DNA of 64,000 nt from Megalopta genalis (lineage: Eukaryota; Arthropoda; Insecta; Hymenoptera; Halictidae): NCBI RefSeq assembly GCF_051020955.1, contig NW_027476463.1, forward strand, positions 124,001-188,000, given 5' to 3'. Of this stretch, positions 14,851-29,939 are shown one piece after another. The translations under genes were made by a program, and so were the position numbers. How positions within the stretch are numbered: the stretch's first letter is position 1; every line of letters starts with the position of its first letter. The notes beneath the pieces are model-generated. The model made no database searches, was not told where the DNA came from, and saw only the letters and a list, made by a program, of their open reading frames with translations.

Positions 14851-17800
14851 GCTTCAAATACTTGCGATTATACGTGATATAACTTCGAATGCAGGCGAAA
14901 CAAACGAGTTAGCTCCAAATCCAAGCGAAACACACGATTTAGCTTCAAATCAATGCGAAGTAGAAGGCTTAGCTTCAAATCCAAGCGAAACACATGGTTT
15001 AGCTTAATTTTCACGAGAATCAAATGGTTCAGCTTCAAATACTTGTGATATACATGATTTAGCATCAACGGCATGCGAAACAAACGAGTGAGCTTCAAAT
15101 ACAAGCGAAACACATGCTTTAGCTTCAAATCAATGCGAAGTAGAGGGCTTAGCTTCAAATCCATGCGAATCAAATGGATTAGCTTCAAATACTTGTGATA
15201 TACATGATTTAGCTTCAACTGCATGCGAAACAAATGAGTTCGCTTCAAATCCAAGCGAAACACCTGATTTAGTTCAAATTCATGCGATGTAGAAAGATAA
15301 GCTTCAAACCCATGCGAAACGAATGGTTTAGCTTCAAATACTTGTTTATACATGATTTAGCTTCAACTGCATGCGAAACAAACGAGTTAGCTTTAAATCC
15401 AAGCGGAACACTTGATTTAGCTTCAAATCAATGCGAAATAGAAGGCTGAGATTCGAATCCATGCGACACAAATGATTTAGCTTCAAATAGTTGCGACATA
15501 AGTGATATAGCTTCAAATGCAGGAGAAACAAGCGAGTGAGTTTCAAATCCTAGCGTAACACATTATTTAACTTCAAATCAATGCGAAGTAGAAGGCTTAG
15601 CTTAAAATCCAAGCGAAACAAATGGTTTTGATACAAATATTTGTGATATACATGATTTAGCTTCAACTGCATGCGAAACAAACAAGTTAGCTTCAAATCC
15701 ATGCGAGACACATGATTTAGCTTCAAATCAAAGCGAAGTAGAAGGCTTAGCTTCAAATCCATGGGAAACAAATGGTTTTGCTACAAATACTTGTGATATA
15801 CATGATTTAGCTTCAAATCTATGCGAAATAGAAGGCTGATCATCGAATCCATGCGAAACAAATTGTTTAGCTTCAAATAGTTTGATATACGTGATTTAGC
15901 TTCAAATGTATGCGAAACAAACGAGTTAGCTTCAAATCCATGCGAAGCACATGATTTAGCTTCAAATCAATGCGAATCACATGGTTTAGCTTAATACTCA
16001 TGCGAAACACATGGTTTAACTTAATATTCATGCGAAACAAATTGTTCAGCTTCAAATACTTGTGATATACATGATTTAGCTTCAACTGCATCCGAAATAA
16101 CCGAATTAGCTTCAAATCCAAGCGAAACACATGATTTAGCTTCAAATCAATGCGAACTAGAAGCCTTAGCTTCAAATCCATGCGAAACGAGTGATTGAAC
16201 TTCAAATACTTGCGAATGTAAGAGATATAGCTTCGAATTCAAGCAAAACAAACGAGTTAGATTCAAATTCATGCGAAACACATGATTTAGCTTCAATTCA
16301 ATTGCGAAGTAGAAGGCTTAGCTTCAAATCCAAGCGAAAGACATGATTTAGCTTCAAATCAATGCGAAGTAGAAGGCTTAGTTTCAAATCCAAGCGAAAG
16401 ACATGATTTAGCTTCAAATCAATGCGAAGTAGAAGGCTTAGCTTCAAATCCATGCGAAACGGATGACTTGGCTTCAAATACTTGCGATTATACGTGATAT
16501 AACTTCGAATGCAGGCCAAACAAACGAGTTAGCTTCAAATCCATACCAAACAAAGTTTTAGCTTCCAATCAATGCGAAGTAGAAGGCTTAGTTTCAAATC
16601 CAAGCCTAACACATGATTTAGCTTCAAATCAATGCGAAGTAGAAGGCTTAGCTTCAAATCCAAGCGAAACACATGGTTTAGCTTAATTTTCACGAGAATC
16701 AAATGGTTCAGCTTCAAATACTTGTGATATACATGATTTAGCTTCAACTGCATGCGAAACAAACGAGTGAGCTTCAAATACAAGCGAAACACATGCTTTA
16801 GCTTCAAATCAATGCGAAGTAGAGGGCTTAGCTTCAAATCCATGCGAATCAAATGGATTAGCTTCAAATACTTGTGATATACATGATTTAGCTTGAACAG
16901 CATGCGAGACAAACGAGTTAGCATCAAATGCAAGCGAAACACACGGTTTAGCTTCAAATTAATGCGAAGTAGAAGGTTTATCTTCAAATCCATGCGAAAC
17001 AAATGATTTAGCTTCAAATACTTGCGATATAAATGAAACAGCTTCAAATGAAGACGAAACAAACGAGTTAGCTTCAAATCCATGCCATACACACGATTAA
17101 GATTTAAATCAATGCGAAGTAGAAGGCTTAGCTTCAAATCCATGCGAAACAAATGGTTTTGCTACAAATACTTGTGATATACATGATTTAGCTTCAAATC
17201 TATGCGAAATAGAAGGCTGATCATCGAATCCATGCGAAACAAATAATTTAGCTTCAAATAATTGTGATATACGTGATTTAGCTTCAAATGTATGCGAAAC
17301 AAACGAGTTAGCTTCAAATCCAAGCGAAACACATGATTTAGCTTCCAATCATTGAGAAGTAGAAGGCTTAGTTTCAAATCCAAGCCTAACACATGATTTA
17401 GCTTCAAATCAAAGCGAAATAGAAGGCTTAGCTTCAAATCCAAGCGAAAAACATGGTTTAGCTTAATTTTCACGAGAATCAAATGGTTCAGCTTCAAATA
17501 CTTGTGATATACATGATTTAGCTTCAACTGCATGCGAAACAAACGAGTGAGCTTCAAATACAAGCGAAACACATGCTTTAGCTTCAAATCAATGCGAAGT
17601 AGAGGGCTTAGCTTCAAATCCATGCGAATCAAATGGATTAGCTTCGAATACTTGTGATATACATGATTTAGCTTCAACTGCATGCGAAACAAATGAGTTC
17701 GCTTCAAATCCAAGCGAAACACCTGATTTAGTTCAAATTCATGCGATGTAGAAAGATAAGCTTCAAACCCATGCGAAACGAATGGTTTAGCTTCAAATAC

Positions 17801-20800
17801 TTGTTTATACATGATTTAGCTTCAACTGCATGCGAAACAAACGAGTTAGCTTTAAATCCAAGCGGAACACTTGATTTAGCTTCAAATCAATGCGAAGTAG
17901 AAGGCTTACCTTCAAATCCATGCGAAAGAAAGGGTTTAGCTTCAAATACTTGTGATATACATGAATTAGCTTCAACTGCATGCGAAACAAACGTGTTAGC
18001 TTTAAATCCATGCGAAATACATGATTTAGCTCCAAATCAATGCGAAGTAGAAGACTGATTTTCGAATCCATACGACACAAATGATTTAGCTTCAAATACT
18101 TGCGATATAAGTGATATAGCTTCAAATGCTGGAAAAACAAACGAGTGAGCTTCATATCCAAGCGAAACACATGATTTAGCTTCAAATCAATGCGAAGTAG
18201 AAGACTGATCTTCGAATCCATGCGAAACAAATTGTTTAGCTTCAAATACTTGTGATATACACGATTTAGCTTCAACTATATGCGAAACAAACGTGTTAGC
18301 TTTAAATCCATGAGAAACACATGATTTAGCTTCAAATCAATGCGAAATAGAAGGCTGAGATTCGAATCCATGCGACACAAATGATTTAGCTTCAAATAGT
18401 TGCGATATAAGTGATATAGCTTCAAATGCAGGAGAAACAAACGAGTGAGTTTCAAATCCTAGCGTAACACATTATTTAACTTCAAATCAATGCGAAGTAG
18501 AAGGCTTAGCTCCAAATCAATGCGATACAAATGGTTTAGCTTGTATTACTTGTGATATACATGATTTAGCTTCAACTGTATGGGAAACAAACGAGTTAGC
18601 TTCAAATCCAAGAGCAACACTTGATTTAGCTTCAAATCAATGCGAAGTGGAAGGCTGATCTTCGAATCCATTAGAAACAAATGGTTTAGCTTCAAATACT
18701 TGTGATATACATGATTTAGCTTCAACTGCATGCGAAACAAACGTGTTAGCTATAAATCCATGCGAAACACATGATTTTGCTCCAAATCAATGCGAAGTAG
18801 AAGGCTGATTTTCGAAACCATGCGAAACAAATGGTTTAGCTTCAAATACTTGTGATATATTAGATTTAGCTTCAACAGCATGTGAAGCAAACGAGTTAGC
18901 TTCAAATCCATGCGAAACACATGATTTAGATTCAAATCAATGCCAAGTAGAAGGTTTAGCATCAAATCCATGCGAAACAAATGGTTTAGCTTCAAATCAG
19001 TGCGAAGTAAAAGGCTTATCTTCAAATCCATGTGAAGCAAATGGTTTTGCTTCAAATACTTGTGATATACATGATATAGCTTCAAATAAATGCGAAGCAG
19101 AAGGCTTAGCTTCTAGTACATGAGAAACAAATGATTTACCTTCAGATAATTGCAATGTAAGTGATATAGATTCAAATGCAGGCGAAACAAACGAGTTAGA
19201 TTTAAATCCATTCGATGCACATGATTTCGATTCAAATCAATGCGATGTAGAAGGTTTAGCTTCAAATCCAAGCAAATCAAATGGTCTAGCTTCAAATACT
19301 TAAGATATACATGATTTAGCATCATATCAATGCGAAGTAGAAGGTTTATCTTCAAATTCTTGCGAAACAAATGGTTTAGATTTAAGTACTTGTGATATAC
19401 GTGAGTTTGCTTCAACTGCATGCGAAACAAACCAGTTAGCTTCAAATCCAATCGAAACACTTGATTTAGCTCCAAATTCATGCGAAGTAGAAGGCTTAGC
19501 TTCAAACCCATGCGAAGTGGTTTATTTATTAAGTGATATAGATTCAACTGCACGCGAAACAAACGAGTTAGCTTCAAATCGAAGCGAAACACATGATTTA
19601 GCTTCAAATCTATGCGAAACACATGATTTAGGATCAAATCAATGCGAAGTAGAAGGTTTATCTTCAAATACTTGTGATATACATGAAATAGCTTCAAATG
19701 TAGACGAAACAAACGAGTTATCTTCAAATTCAGGCGAAATGCATGATTTAACTTCAAATCAGTAAGAAGTAGGAGGCATATCTTCGAAACCATGCGAAAC
19801 TAATGGTTTAGCTTCAAAAACTTGTGATATACTGCATGCGAAACAAAGGAGTTAGACTCAAATCCGTGCGAAACACATGATTTAGCATCAAATCAATGCG
19901 AAGAAGAAGGCTTAGCTTCAAATCCATACGAATCAAATGGTTTAGCTTCAAATACTAGTGATATACATGATTTTGATTCAACTGCATGCGAAACAAACGA
20001 GTTAGCTTCAAATCCATTCGAAACTCATGATTTAGATTCAAATCAATGCGAAATAGAAGGCTGATTTTCGAATCCATGCGAAACAAATCGTTTAGCTTCA
20101 AATACTTGTGATATACATGATTTATCTTCAACTGCATGCGAAACAAACGAGATAGCTTCAAATCCAAGCGAAACACATGATCTAGCTTCAAATCCAAGCG
20201 AAACACATGATTTAGCTTCAAATCAATGCGAAGTTGAAGGCTTAGCTGCTAATCCATGCGAAGCGAATGATTAACTTACAAGTACTTGCGAATATAAGTG
20301 AAATAGCTTCAAATGCAGGCGAAACAAACGAGTTAGCTTCAAATCCATGCGAATCACATGATTTAGCTTCAAATCAATGCGAAGTAGAAGGCTTATCTTC
20401 AAAACAATGCGAAACAAATGGTTTAGCTTCAAATACTTGTGATATACGTGATTTAGCTTCAAATAAATGCGAAGCAGATGGCTTACCTTCTGGTACATGA
20501 GAAACAAATCATTTACCTTCCGATAACTGCAATGTAAGTGATATAGATTCAAATGCAGGCGAAACAATCTAGTTAGCTTCAAATCAATGCGAAGTAGGAG
20601 ACTTAACTTCGAAACCATGCAAAACAAATGGTTTAGCTTCAAATACTTGCGAATATAAGTGATATAGCTTCAAATGCAGGCGAATCAAACGAGTTAGCTT
20701 CAAATCCATGAGAAACACACATGATTGAGGTTCAAATTCATGCGATGTAGAAGGCTTAGTTTCAAATCCATGTGAAGCAAATGGTTTAGCTTCAAATTCT

Positions 20801-22801
20801 TGTTTTATACATGATTTAGCTTCAACTGCATACGAAACAAACGAGATAGCTTCAAATACATGCGAAACACATGATTTAGATTCAAGTTCATTCGATACAC
20901 ATGGTTTAGCTTAATATTCATGCGAAACAAATGGTTCAGCTCCAAATACTTGTGATATCCATGATTTAGCTTCAACTGCATGCGATAGAAACGAGATAGC
21001 TTCAAAACCATGCGAAACACATGATTTAGCTTCAAATCAATGCGAAGTGGAAGGCTTAGCTCCAAATCCATGCGAATCAAATGGTTTAGCTTCAAATAAT
21101 TGTGATATACATGATTTATCTTCAACTGCACGAGAAACAAACGAGTTAGCTTCAAATCCAAGAGAAACATATGATTTAGCTTCAAATTAATGCGAAGTAG
21201 AAGGTTTATCTTCAAATACTTGTGATATACATGATTTAGGTTCAACTGCATGCGAAATAAAACGCATTACGTTCAACTCCAAGCGAAACACATTATTTAG
21301 GTGCAAATCAATGCAAAGTGGAAGGCTTATCTTCAAATCCATGCGAAACAAATGGTTTAGCTTCAAATACTTGCGATATAAATGAAACAGCTTCAAATGA
21401 AGACGAAACAAACGAGTTAGCTTCAAATCCATGCCATACACACGATTAAGATTTAAATCAATGCGAAGTAGAAGGCTTAGCTTCAAATCAATCCGAAACA
21501 AATGGCTTAGCTTCAAATGCTTGTGATATACACGATTTAGCTTCAACTGCATGCGAAACAAACGAGTTAGCTTCAAATCCATGCGATTCACATGATTTAG
21601 CTTCGAATCAGTGCGAAGTAGAAGACTTATCTTCGAAACCATGCAAAACAATTGGTTTAGCTTCAAATACTTGCGAATATAAGTGATATAGCTTCAAATC
21701 CATGCGAAACAAATGACTTAGCTTCAAATTCATGCGAATGTAAGAGATATAGCTTCGAATGCAAGCAAAACAAACGAGTTAGATTCAAATTCATGCGAAA
21801 CAATGATTTAGCTTCAATTCAATGGGAAGTAGAAGGCTTAGTTTCAAATCCAAGCGAAAAACATGATTTAGCTTCAAATCAATGCGAAGTAGAAGGCTTT
21901 GTTTCAAATCCATGCGAATCAAATGGTTTTGCTTCAATTACTTGTGATATACATGATTTAGCTTCAAATGTATGTGAAACAAACGAGATAGCTCCAAATC
22001 CAAGCGAAACACATGATTTAGCTTCAAATCAATGCGAAGTAGAAGGCTTAGCTTCAAATCCAAGCGAAACACGTGGTTTAGCTTAATTTTCACGAGAATC
22101 AAATGGTTCAGCTTCAAATACTTGTGATATACATGATTTAGCATCATCTGCATTCGAAACAATCGAGTTAGCTTCAAATCCAAGCGAAACACATGATTTA
22201 GCTTCACATCAATGCAAAGTGGAAGGCTTAGCTTCAAATACATGAGGAACAAATGGTTTAGGTTCAAATACTTGTAAAATACATGATTTAGAATCAACTG
22301 GAGGCGAATCAAACGAGTTGGCTTCAAATCCATGCGAAACACATGATTTAGCTTCAAATTCATTACAAAAACATGGTTTAGCTTAATACGCATGCGAAAC
22401 ACATGGTTTAACTTAGTATTCATGCGAAACAAATTGTTCAGCTTCAAATACTTGTGATATACATGATTGAGCTTCAACTGCAAGTGAAACAAACGTGTTA
22501 CCTTCAAATCCAAGCGAAACATATGATTTAGCTTCAAATCAATGCGTAGTAGAAGGCTTAGCTTCAAATCCATGCGAAACGGATGACTGGGCTTCAAATA
22601 CTTGCGATTATATGTGATATAACTTCGAATGCAGGCGAAACAACCGTGTTAGCTTCAAATCCATACCAAACACAAGATTTAGCTTCCAATCAATGCGAAG
22701 TAGAAGGCTTAGCTTCAAATCCAAGCGAAACACATGATTTAGCTTCAAATCAATGCGAAGTAGAAGGCTTAGCTTCAAATTCATGCGAAACGAATGATTG
22801 A

Positions 22802-22832
22802 CCTTCAAATACTTGCGAATATAAGTGATATA
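22802..22832. repeat. 31-bp frame-shifting monomer variant (example)
   Basis: This D-like monomer reads ACTTGCGAATATAAGTG in its middle and is 31 bp long. The closest 30-bp version lacks one A (ACTTGCGATATAAGTG). The 31-bp form recurs many times, for example near 9960, 20280, 30315, 33385, 35165 and 39545, and is usually followed by an E-like monomer with AATGCAGGCG. Each occurrence shifts the reading frame on both strands. Confidence 0.8.
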
Positions 22833-22994
22833 GCTTCAAATGCAGGCGAAACAAACGAGATAGCTTCAAATACATGCGAAACGGTTGATTTAGGTTCAAA
22901 TCAATGCGAAATAGAAGTCTTAGCTGCAAATCCATGCGACACAAATGATTTAGCTTCAAATACTTGCGATATAAGTAATATAGCTTCAAATGCA

Positions 22995-23770
22995 GGCGAA
23001 ACAAACGAGTTAGCTTCAAATCCATGTGAAACACATCATTTAGCTGCAAATTCATGCGAAACACATGGTTTAGCTTAATATTCGTGCGAAACACATGGTT
23101 TAGCTTAATATTCATGCGAATCAAATGGTTCAGCTTCAAATACTTGTGATATACTTGGTTTAGCTTCATCTGCGTGCGAAACTAACGTGTTACCTTCAAA
23201 TCCAAACCAAACACATGATTTAGCTTCAAATCAGTGCGACGTAGAAGTCTTAGCTTCAAATCAATGCGAAACAATAGGTTTAGCTTCAAATACTTGTGAT
23301 ATACATGATTTAGCTTCTACTGCAGGCGAAACAAACGAGTTGGCCTCAAATACAAGCGAATACATGGTTCAGCTTCAAATCAATACGAAGTAGGGGGCTT
23401 AAATACAAATCCATGAGAAACGAATGATTTATCTACAAATACTGGCGAATATAAGTGATATTGGTTCAAATGCAGGAGAAACAAATGAGTTAGCTTCAAA
23501 TCCGAGCGAAACACATGATTTAGCTTCAAATCAATACGAAGTAGAAGGCTTAGCTTCAAATCCATGCGAAACGGATGACTGGGCTTCAAATACTTGCGAT
23601 TATACGTGATATAACTTCGAATGCAGGCGAAACAACCGAGTTAGCTTCAAATCCATACCAAACACAAGATTTAGCTTCCAATCAATGCGAAGTAGAAGGC
23701 TTAGTTTCAAATCCAAGCGAAACACATGATTTAGCTTCAAATCAATGCGAAGTAGACGGCTTAGTTTCAA
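22995..23770. repeat. About 0.78-kb module duplicated 6,008 bp downstream
   Basis: The block matches about 29003-29778 at a constant offset of 6008 bp. Shared rare markers include the ATACTTGGTTTAGCTTCATC join and the TACATGGTTCAGCTTCAAAT truncated monomer. The flanks differ, so this is a dispersed copy inside the array and not a tandem one. Confidence 0.8.
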
Positions 23771-24025
23771 ATCCAAGCGAAACACATGATTTAGCTTCAA
23801 ACCAATGCGATGTAGAAGGCTTAGCTTCAAATCCAAGCGAAACACGTGGTTTAGCTTAATTTTCACTAGAATCAAATGGTTCAGCTTCAAATACTTGTGA
23901 TATACATGATTTAGCATCAACTGCATTCGAAACAATCGAGTTAGCTTCAAATCCAAGCGAAACACATGATTTAGCTGCAAATCAATGCGAAGTAGAAGGC
24001 TTAGCTTCAAATCCATGCGAAACGG

Positions 24026-24850
24026 ATGACTGAGCTTCAAATACTTGCGATTATGCGTGATATAACTTCGAATGCAGGCGAAACAAACGAGTTAGCTTCA
24101 AATCCATACCAAACACAAGTTTTAGCTTCCAATCAATGCGAAGTAGAAGGCTTAGTTTCAAATCCAAGCCTAACACATGATTTAGCTTCAAATCAATGCG
24201 AAGTAGAAGGCTTAGCTTCAAATCCAAGCGAAACACATGGTTTAGCTTAATTTTCACGAGAATCAAATGGTTCAGCTTCAAATACTTGTGATATACATGA
24301 TTTAGCATCAACTGCATGCGAAACAAACGAGTTAGCTTCAAATCCATGCGAAACGCATGATTTATCTTCAAATCAATGCGAAGTAGAAGGCTTAGCATCA
24401 AATCCATGCGAAACAAATGGTTTTGATACAAATACTTGTGATATACATGATTTAGCTTCAACTGCATGCGAAACAAACAAGTTAGCTTCAAATCCATGCG
24501 GAACACATGATTTAGCTTCAAATCAAAGCGAAGTAGAAGGCTTAGCTTCAAATCCATGCGAAACAAATGGTTTTGCTACAAATACTTGTGATATACATGA
24601 TTTAGCTTCAAATCTATGCGAAATAGAAGGCTGATCATCGAATCCATGCGAAACAAATAGTTTAGCTTCAAATAGTTGTGATATACGTGATTTAGCTTCA
24701 AATGTATGCGAAACAAACGAGTTAGCTTCAAATCCATGCGAAGCACATGATTTAGCTTCAAATCAATGCGAATCACATGGTTTAGCTTAATACTCATGCG
24801 AAACACATGGTTTAACTTAATATTCATGCGAAACAAATTGTTCAGCTTCA
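24026..24850. repeat. Second copy of the 13.9-kb module
   Basis: This is the counterpart of 13882-14850 at an offset of 10,144 bp. The two copies diverge after about 24850, where this copy continues into a different monomer order. Most of the block from about 24247 onward is itself repeated 1051 bp further right. Confidence 0.8.
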
Positions 24851-25998
24851 AATACCTGTGATATAAATGATTTAGCTTCAACTGCATCCAAAATTACCGA
24901 ATTAGCTTCAAATCCAAGCGAAACACATGATTTAGCTTCAAATCAATGCGAACTAGAAGCCTTAGCTTCAAATCTATGCGAAACGAATGATTGAACTTCA
25001 AATACTTGCGAATGTAAGAGATATAGCTTCGAATGCAAGCAAAACAAACGAGTTAGATTCAAATTCATGCGAAACAAATGATTTAGCTTCAATTCAATGC
25101 GAAGTAGAAGGCTTAGTTTCAAATCCAAGCGAAAAACATGATTTAGCTTCAAATCAATGCGAAGTAGAAGGCTTTGTTTCAAATCCATGCGAATCAAATG
25201 GTTTTGGTTCAATTACTTGTGATATACATGATTTAGCTTCAAATGTATGCGAAACAAACGAGATAGCTCCAAATCCAAGCGAAACACATGGTTTAGCTTA
25301 ATTTTCACGAGAATCAAATGGTTCAGCTTCAAATACTTGTGATATACATGATTTAGCATCAACGGCATGCGAAACAAACGAGTTAGCTTCAAATCCATGC
25401 GAAACGCATGATTTATCTTCAAATCAATGCGAAGTAGAAGGCTTAGCTTCAAATCCATGCGAAACAAATGGTTTTGATACAAATACTTGTGATATACATG
25501 ATTTAGCTTCAACTGCATGCGAAACAAACAAGTTAGCTTCAAATCCATGCGGAACACATGATTTAGCTTCAAATCAAAGCGAGGTAGAAGGCTTAGCTTC
25601 AAATCCATGCGAAACAAATGGTTTTGCTACAAATACTTGTGATATACATGATTTAGCTTCAAATCTATGCGAAATAGAAGGCTGATCATCGAATCCATGC
25701 GAAACAAATAGTTTAGCTTCAAATAGTTGTGATATACGTGATTTAGCTTCAAATGTATGTGAAACAAACGAGTTAGCTTCAAATCCATGCGAAGCACATG
25801 ATTTAGCTTCAAATCAATGCGAATCACATGGTTTAGCTTAATACTCATGCGAAACACATGGTTTAACTTAATATTCATGCGAAACAAATTGTTCAGTTTC
25901 AAATACTTGTGATTTACATGATTTAGCTTCAACTGCATTCAAAATAACCGTATTAGCTTCAAATCCAAGCGAATCACATGATTTAGCTTCAAATCAAT
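24247..25998. repeat. 1051-bp local tandem duplication
   Basis: The segment beginning at the TTTTCACGAGAATC monomer near 24249 recurs near 25300 at an offset of 1051 bp (35 monomers plus 1 bp), and the match continues to about 25998. Shared markers include GGCTGATCATCGAATCC and the ACTTGCGAATGTAAGAG monomer. Part of the following block (24943-25212) also recurs at 27706-27975 with an offset of 2763 bp. Confidence 0.75.
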
Positions 25999-28900
25999 GC
26001 GAACTAGAAGCCTTAGCTTCAAATCCATGCGAAACGAATGATTGAACTTCGAATACTTGCGAATGTAAGAGATATAGCTTCGAATGCAAGCAAAACAAAC
26101 GAGTTAGATTCAAATTCATGCGAAACACATGATTTAGCTTCAAATCAATGCGAAGTAGAAGGCTTAGCTTCAAATCCAAGCGAAACATATGGTTTAGCTT
26201 AATTTTCACGAGAATCAAATGGTTCAGCTTCAAATACTTGTGATATACATGATTTAGCATCAACTGCATTCGAAACAATCGAGTTAGCTTCAAATCCAAG
26301 CGAAACACATGATTTAGCTTCACATCAATGCGAAGTGGAAGGCTTAGCTTCAAATACATGAGGAACAAATGCTTTAGGTTCAAATACTTGTAAAATACAT
26401 GATTTAGAATCAACTGCAGGCGAAACAAACGAGTTGGCTTCAAATTCATGCGAAACACATGATTTAGCTTCAAATTCATTACAAAAACATGGTTTAGCTT
26501 AATACTCATCTGAAACACATGGTTTAACTTAGTATTCATGCGAAACAAATTGTTCAGCTTCAAATACTTGTGATATACATGATTGAGCTTCAACTGCAAG
26601 TGAAGCAAACGTGTTACCTTCAAATCCAAGCGAAACATATGATTTAGCTTCAAATCAATGCGAAGTAGAAGGCTTGGCTTCAAAATCCATGCGAAACGGA
26701 TGATTAAGGTTCAAATACTTGTGATATACATGGTTTAGCTTCAAATGCAGGCGAAACAAACGAGTTAGCATCGAATACATGCGAAACGCATGATTTAGAT
26801 TCAAATCAATGCGAAATAGAAGTCTTAGCTTCAAATCCATGCGAAAGAAATGGTTTAGCTTCAAATACTTGTGATATAAGAGGTGTAGCTTCAAATGTAG
26901 GCGAAACAATCGAGTTAGCTTCAAATCAATGTCGATCACATGATTTAGCTTCAAATCAATGCGAAGTAGAATGCTTATCTTCGAAACCATGCGACACAAA
27001 TGATTTAGCTTCAAATACTTGCGATATAAGTAATATAGCTTCAAATGCATGCGAAACAAACGAGTTAGCTTCAAATCCAAGCGAAACACATGGTTTAGGT
27101 TCGAATCGATGCGAAGTAGTAGGCTTAGCTTCAGATCCATGCGACACAAATTATTTAGCTTCATATACTTGCGATATAAGTGATATAGCATCAAATGCAG
27201 GCGAAACAAACGAGTGAGCATCAAATTCAAGCGTAACACATGATTTAAATTCAAATCAATGCGAAGTAGAAGGCTTAGCTTCAAATCCATGTGAAACACA
27301 TCATTTAGCTGCAAATTCATGCGAAACAAATGGTTTTGATACAAATACTTGTGATATACATGATTTAGCTTCAAATCTATGCGAAATAGAAGGCTGATCA
27401 TCGAATCCATGCGAAACAAATAGTTTAGCTTCAAATAGTTGTGATATACGTGATTTAGCTTCAAATGTATGCGAAACAAACGAGTTAGCTTCAAATCCAT
27501 GCGAAGCACATGATTTAGCTTCAAATCAATGCGAATCACATGGTTTAGCTTAATACTCATGCGAAACACATGGTTTAAATTAATATTCATGCGAAACAAA
27601 TTGTTCAGCTTCAAATACTTGTGATATACATGATTTAGCATCAACTGCATCCGAAATAACCGAATTAGCTTCAAATCCAAGCGAAACACATGATTTAGCT
27701 TCAAATCAATGCGAACTAGAAGCCTTAGCTTCAAATCCATGCGAAACGAATGATTGAACTTCAAATACTTGCGAATGTAAGAGATATAGCTTCGAATGCA
27801 AGCAAAACAAACGAGTTAGATTCAAATTCATGCGAAACACATGATTTAGCTTCAATTCAATGGGAAGTAGAAGGCTTAGTTTCAAATCCAAGCGAAAAAC
27901 ATGATTTAGCTTCAAATCAATGCGAAGTAGAAGGCTTTGTTTCAAATCCATGCGAATCAAATGGTTTTGCTTCAATTACTTGTGATATACATGATTTAGC
28001 TTCAAATGTATGCGAAACAAACGAGATAGCTCCAAATCCAAGCGAAACACATGATTTAGCTTCAAATCAATGCGAAGTAGAAGGCTTAGCTTCAAATCCA
28101 AGCGAAACACGTGGTTTAGCTTAATTTTCACGAGAATCAAATGGTTCAGCTTCAAATACTTGTGATATACATGATTTAGCATCAACTGCATTCGAAACAA
28201 TCGAGTTAGCTTCAAATCCAAGCGAAACACATGATTTAGCTTCAAATCAATACGAAGTAGAAGGCTTAGCTTCAAATCCATGCGAAACGGATGACTGGGC
28301 TTCAAATACTTGCGATTATACGTGATATAACTTCGAATGCAGGCGAAACAACCGAGTTAGCTTCAAATCCATACCAAACACAAGATTTAGCTTCCAATCA
28401 ATGCGAAGTAGAAGGCTTAGTTTCAAATCCAAGCGAAACACATGATTTAGCTTCAAATCAATGCGAAGTAGACGGCTTAGTTTCAAATCCAAGCGAAACA
28501 CATGATTTAGCTTCAAATCAATGCGAAGTAGAAGGCTTAGCTTCAAATCCAAGCGAAACACATGGTTTAGCTTAATTTTCACGAGAATCAAATGGCTCAG
28601 CTTCAAATACTTGTGATATACATGATTTAGCATCAACGGCATGCGAAACAAACGAGTTAGCTTCAAATCCATGCGAAGCACATGATTTAGCATCAAATCA
28701 ATGCGAAGTAGAAGGCTTAGTTTCAAATCCAAGCGAATAACATGATTTAGCTTCAAATCAGTACGAAGTAGAAGGCTTTGTTTCAAATCCATGCGAATCA
28801 AATGGTTTTGGTTCAATTACTTGTGATATACATGATTTAGCTTCAAATGTATGCGAAACAAACGAGATAGCTCCAAATCCAAGCGAAACACATGATTTAG

Positions 28901-29002
28901 CTTCAAATCAATGCGAAGTAGAAGGCTTAGCTTCAAATCCATGCGAAACGGATGACTGGGCTTCAAATACTTGCGATTATACGTGATATAACTTCGAATG
29001 CA

Positions 29003-29778
29003 GGCGAAACAAACGAGTTAGCTTCAAATCCATGTGAAACACATCATTTAGCTGCAAATTCATGCGAAACACATGGTTTAGCTTAATATTCGTGCGAAAC
29101 ACATGGTTTAGCTTAATATTCATGCGAATCAAATGGTTCAGCTTCAAATACTTGTGATATACTTGGTTTAGCTTCATCTGCGTGCGAAACTAACGTGTTA
29201 CCTCCAAATCCAAACCAAACACATGATTTAGCTTCAAGTCAGTGCGACGTAGAAGTCTTAGCTACAAATCAATGCGAAACAATAGGTTTAGCTTCAAATA
29301 CTTGTGATATACATGATTTAGCTTCTACTGCAGGCGAAACAAACGAGTTGGCCTCAAATACAAGCGAATACATGGTTCAGCTTCAAATCAATACGAAGTT
29401 GGGGGCTTAGATACAAATCCATGAGAAACGAATGATTTATCTGCAAATACTGGCGAATATAAGTGATATTGGTTCAAATGCAGGAGAAACAAATGAGTTA
29501 GCTTCAAATCCGAGCGAAACACATGATTAGGATCCAAATCAATGCGAAGTAGAAGGTTTAGCTTCAAATCCATGCGAAACGGATGACTGGGCTTCAAATA
29601 CTTGCGATTATACGTGATATAACTTCGAATGCAGGCGAAACAACCGAGTTAGCTTCAAATCCATACCAAACACAAGATTTAGCTTCCAATCAATGCTAAG
29701 TAGAAGGCTTAGTTTGAAATCCAAGCGAAACACATGATTTAGCTTCAAATCAATGCGAAGTAGAAGGCTTAGTTTAAA
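29003..29778. repeat. Second copy of the 23-kb module
   Basis: This is the counterpart of 22995-23770 at an offset of 6008 bp. A few substitutions separate the two. One of them, an AGCTTCAAATC to AGGATCCAAATC change near 29530, is private to this copy. Confidence 0.8.
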
Positions 29779-29939
29779 ATCCAAGCGAAACACATGATTT
29801 AGCTTCAAATCAATGCGAAGTAGAAGGCTTAGCTTCACATCAATGCGAAACAAGTGGTTTATCTTCAAATTACTGTGATACACATGATTTAGCATCAACT
29901 GCAGGCGAAACATACGAGTTAGCTTCAAATCCAAGCGAA

